A stretch of DNA of 64,000 nucleotides from BQJU01 sp965229635 (GTDB lineage: Bacteria > Bacteroidota > Bacteroidia > Chitinophagales > Saprospiraceae). The notes beneath the pieces are model-generated. The model saw nothing but the letters and a program-made list of their open reading frames with translations, did no database searches and was not told the origin of the DNA. Of the stretch, positions 63,029-64,000 are shown in pieces; position 1 is the first letter of the stretch, and each line of letters opens with the position of its first letter. The stretch spans positions 7,936,001-8,000,000 of the forward strand of contig OZ245894.1 of the NCBI GenBank assembly GCA_965229635.1. The letters run 5' to 3'. A program made the translations under genes and the position numbers.

Positions 63029-64000
63029 TTATTTAGCGATCACCAGACGGCTGGTTACAGGACCGTTTTCCAGAAGGATTTGCAACTGGTATACACCTTC
63101 CGGCAAATCAACCTCCAGGGTTGCTGCCCCTCTTGCGGTCACCGGTGCCATTACCTCCCGGCCCTGATGATCAAAAAGCCGCAAGATAGCCATTTCTTCC
63201 CCTCGCCAATTGACCTGCACCCGATTTTTAACGGGGTTGGGAAAAATCTTCACCAGGCTTTCTTCCACCAATTGATCCACATCGGAAATGGGCGAGCAGG
63301 TCATGGTGAAATTGGTATTGCCGTTGAGCACCAGGGTATCCCTGATTTGGTAATCACCACAATCGACCGTGACTTCGTAAGTGCCCTTAAAGCCACGCAG
63401 GCTGTAAGCTCCGGCAGCATTTGTATTTCCATTTTCTTCGGTCCACCATTCATCAAATACCAAATCCAGAAATGCCTGCCCAGCGGGCTTCAATGTCCAG
63501 TCCTGGTAAAACATCGGCGCATTATCAAACCAGTGCGCCCCATCCCAAAAACCCCACATCAAAATGGCATCTACACTTTCGTGGCTAAACATAATGGTAT
63601 AAAAGTCGCGCAGGTAGGTGGCCGCCAGTTCGTCATCGATCAGCGGGCTCATGTCAAATTCGGTGATCTTGGCGCGGGTATCAAATGTAGCATAAAAGTC
63701 TTGCAAAATATTGTACACCTCTTCAATACCCGTAGGCTGAGCCGAAATGTGGGCCTGAAATCCGATACCGTCCACCGCCACGCCCGCATCAACGATCTCC
63801 TGCACATATTGCTTCAAATCATCATAAGCTGCTTGTGAACTGCCGCTACCAAAAGTAGTATAATCATTTATGTAGGCCACCGCATCTGGCTCATGGGCAT
63901 ACAGCTCATTAAAAATGTCGACATAAATTTCCCGCCCGGTAGCGTATTCCGGAGCTCCGGCCATGGCATTGGCCAGGTCATTGAGTACAGAAATCTCATT
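63029..64000 (-). CDS. endo-1,4-beta-xylanase (GH10), C-terminal part with T9SS sorting domain, cut by window end
   Basis: The frame stays open to the window edge, so the N-terminus lies beyond 64000. What is seen: FNELYAHEPDAVAYINDY, GIGFQAHIS, and the GH10 nucleophile Glu in ITEFDMS, followed by WGFWDGAHWF of the active-site cleft. A carboxypeptidase-regulatory-like domain (about 205-240) and a T9SS type A end (SLVKIFPNPVKNRVQVNW to RLVIAK) follow. It cuts xylan at the cell surface or outside. No SusC/SusD genes lie beside it. Confidence 0.9.
   Translation of the reverse strand, partial: NEISVLNDLANAMAGAPEYATGREIYVDIFNELYAHEPDAVAYINDYTTFGSGSSQAAYDDLKQYVQEIVDAGVAVDGIGFQAHISAQPTGIEEVYNILQDFYATFDTRAKITEFDMSPLIDDELAATYLRDFYTIMFSHESVDAILMWGFWDGAHWFDNAPMFYQDWTLKPAGQAFLDLVFDEWWTEENGNTNAAGAYSLRGFKGTYEVTVDCGDYQIRDTLVLNGNTNFTMTCSPISDVDQLVEESLVKIFPNPVKNRVQVNWRGEEMAILRLFDHQGREVMAPVTARGAATLEVDLPEGVYQLQILLENGPVTSRLVIAK

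Overview
The window is a piece of a Bacteroidota chromosome, most likely from the Saprospiria/Saprospiraceae (Lewinella-Haliscomenobacter type). The evidence is mixed: several secreted proteins end in type IX secretion (T9SS) sorting domains (near 4.45-4.7 kb, 48.2-48.5 kb, 60.9-61.1 kb and 63.0-63.3 kb); there are a SusC/SusD pair, a hybrid two-component regulator, SprB-type adhesion repeats and a DUF5690 transporter; Shine-Dalgarno sites are weak; and several promoters fit the Bacteroidetes pattern TTG-N20/21-TAnnTTTG. No rRNA, tRNA, CRISPR array or prophage was recognised. The family assignment is inference.

Layout. 0-5 kb: the end of a Gfo/Idh/MocA dehydrogenase, then a large secreted T9SS protein split by one frameshift. 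5-11.4 kb: housekeeping and accessory genes (M1 aminopeptidase, pirin, PgeF, sulfurtransferase, membrane-anchored LAS-type peptidase, MetF), with two inverted copies of a ~110 bp dispersed repeat. 11.5-17.3 kb: a compact operon of a TetR regulator, a LolA-like periplasmic protein, two FtsX-type permeases, a LolD-type ATPase and a predicted outer-membrane barrel, with a promoter and operator in front; it looks like a self-contained envelope export system. 17.3-23.4 kb: Rpn-type nuclease, transketolase, YfiT/DinB protein, DUF1684 lipoprotein, polytopic membrane protein. 23.4-31.1 kb: a six-haem secreted cytochrome divergent from a hybrid sensor/AraC regulator. 31.1-36.2 kb: a hairpin-rich gap and a 1495-residue SprB-repeat/OmpA protein built on an almost exact 459 bp period.

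36.2-46.3 kb, minus strand: HAD-IIA phosphatase, FtsX permease, then a four-gene operon that reads as aminoethylphosphonate catabolism (PbfA-like lyase, FAD amine oxidase, PhnX-like hydrolase, DUF5690 transporter). The first two would each give phosphonoacetaldehyde and the third would cleave it to acetaldehyde and phosphate. A secreted alkaline-phosphatase-superfamily enzyme lies upstream on the same strand. 46.5-55.8 kb: a T9SS type B protein, SusD and SusC, a MacB-type permease and a membrane protein.

55.8-60 kb is the most mobile part. A ~300 bp non-coding module occurs at 55.98 kb and 59.38 kb, with a further partial copy. The first copy is interrupted by an IS110-family (IS1111-like) element with a structured non-coding region downstream of its transposase, where a guide (bridge/seek) RNA is expected. 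60.4-64 kb: an orphan HipB-like regulator preceded by two 24 bp palindromic operators, a glycine-rich T9SS protein, a GNAT acetyltransferase and the C-terminal part of a GH10 xylanase.
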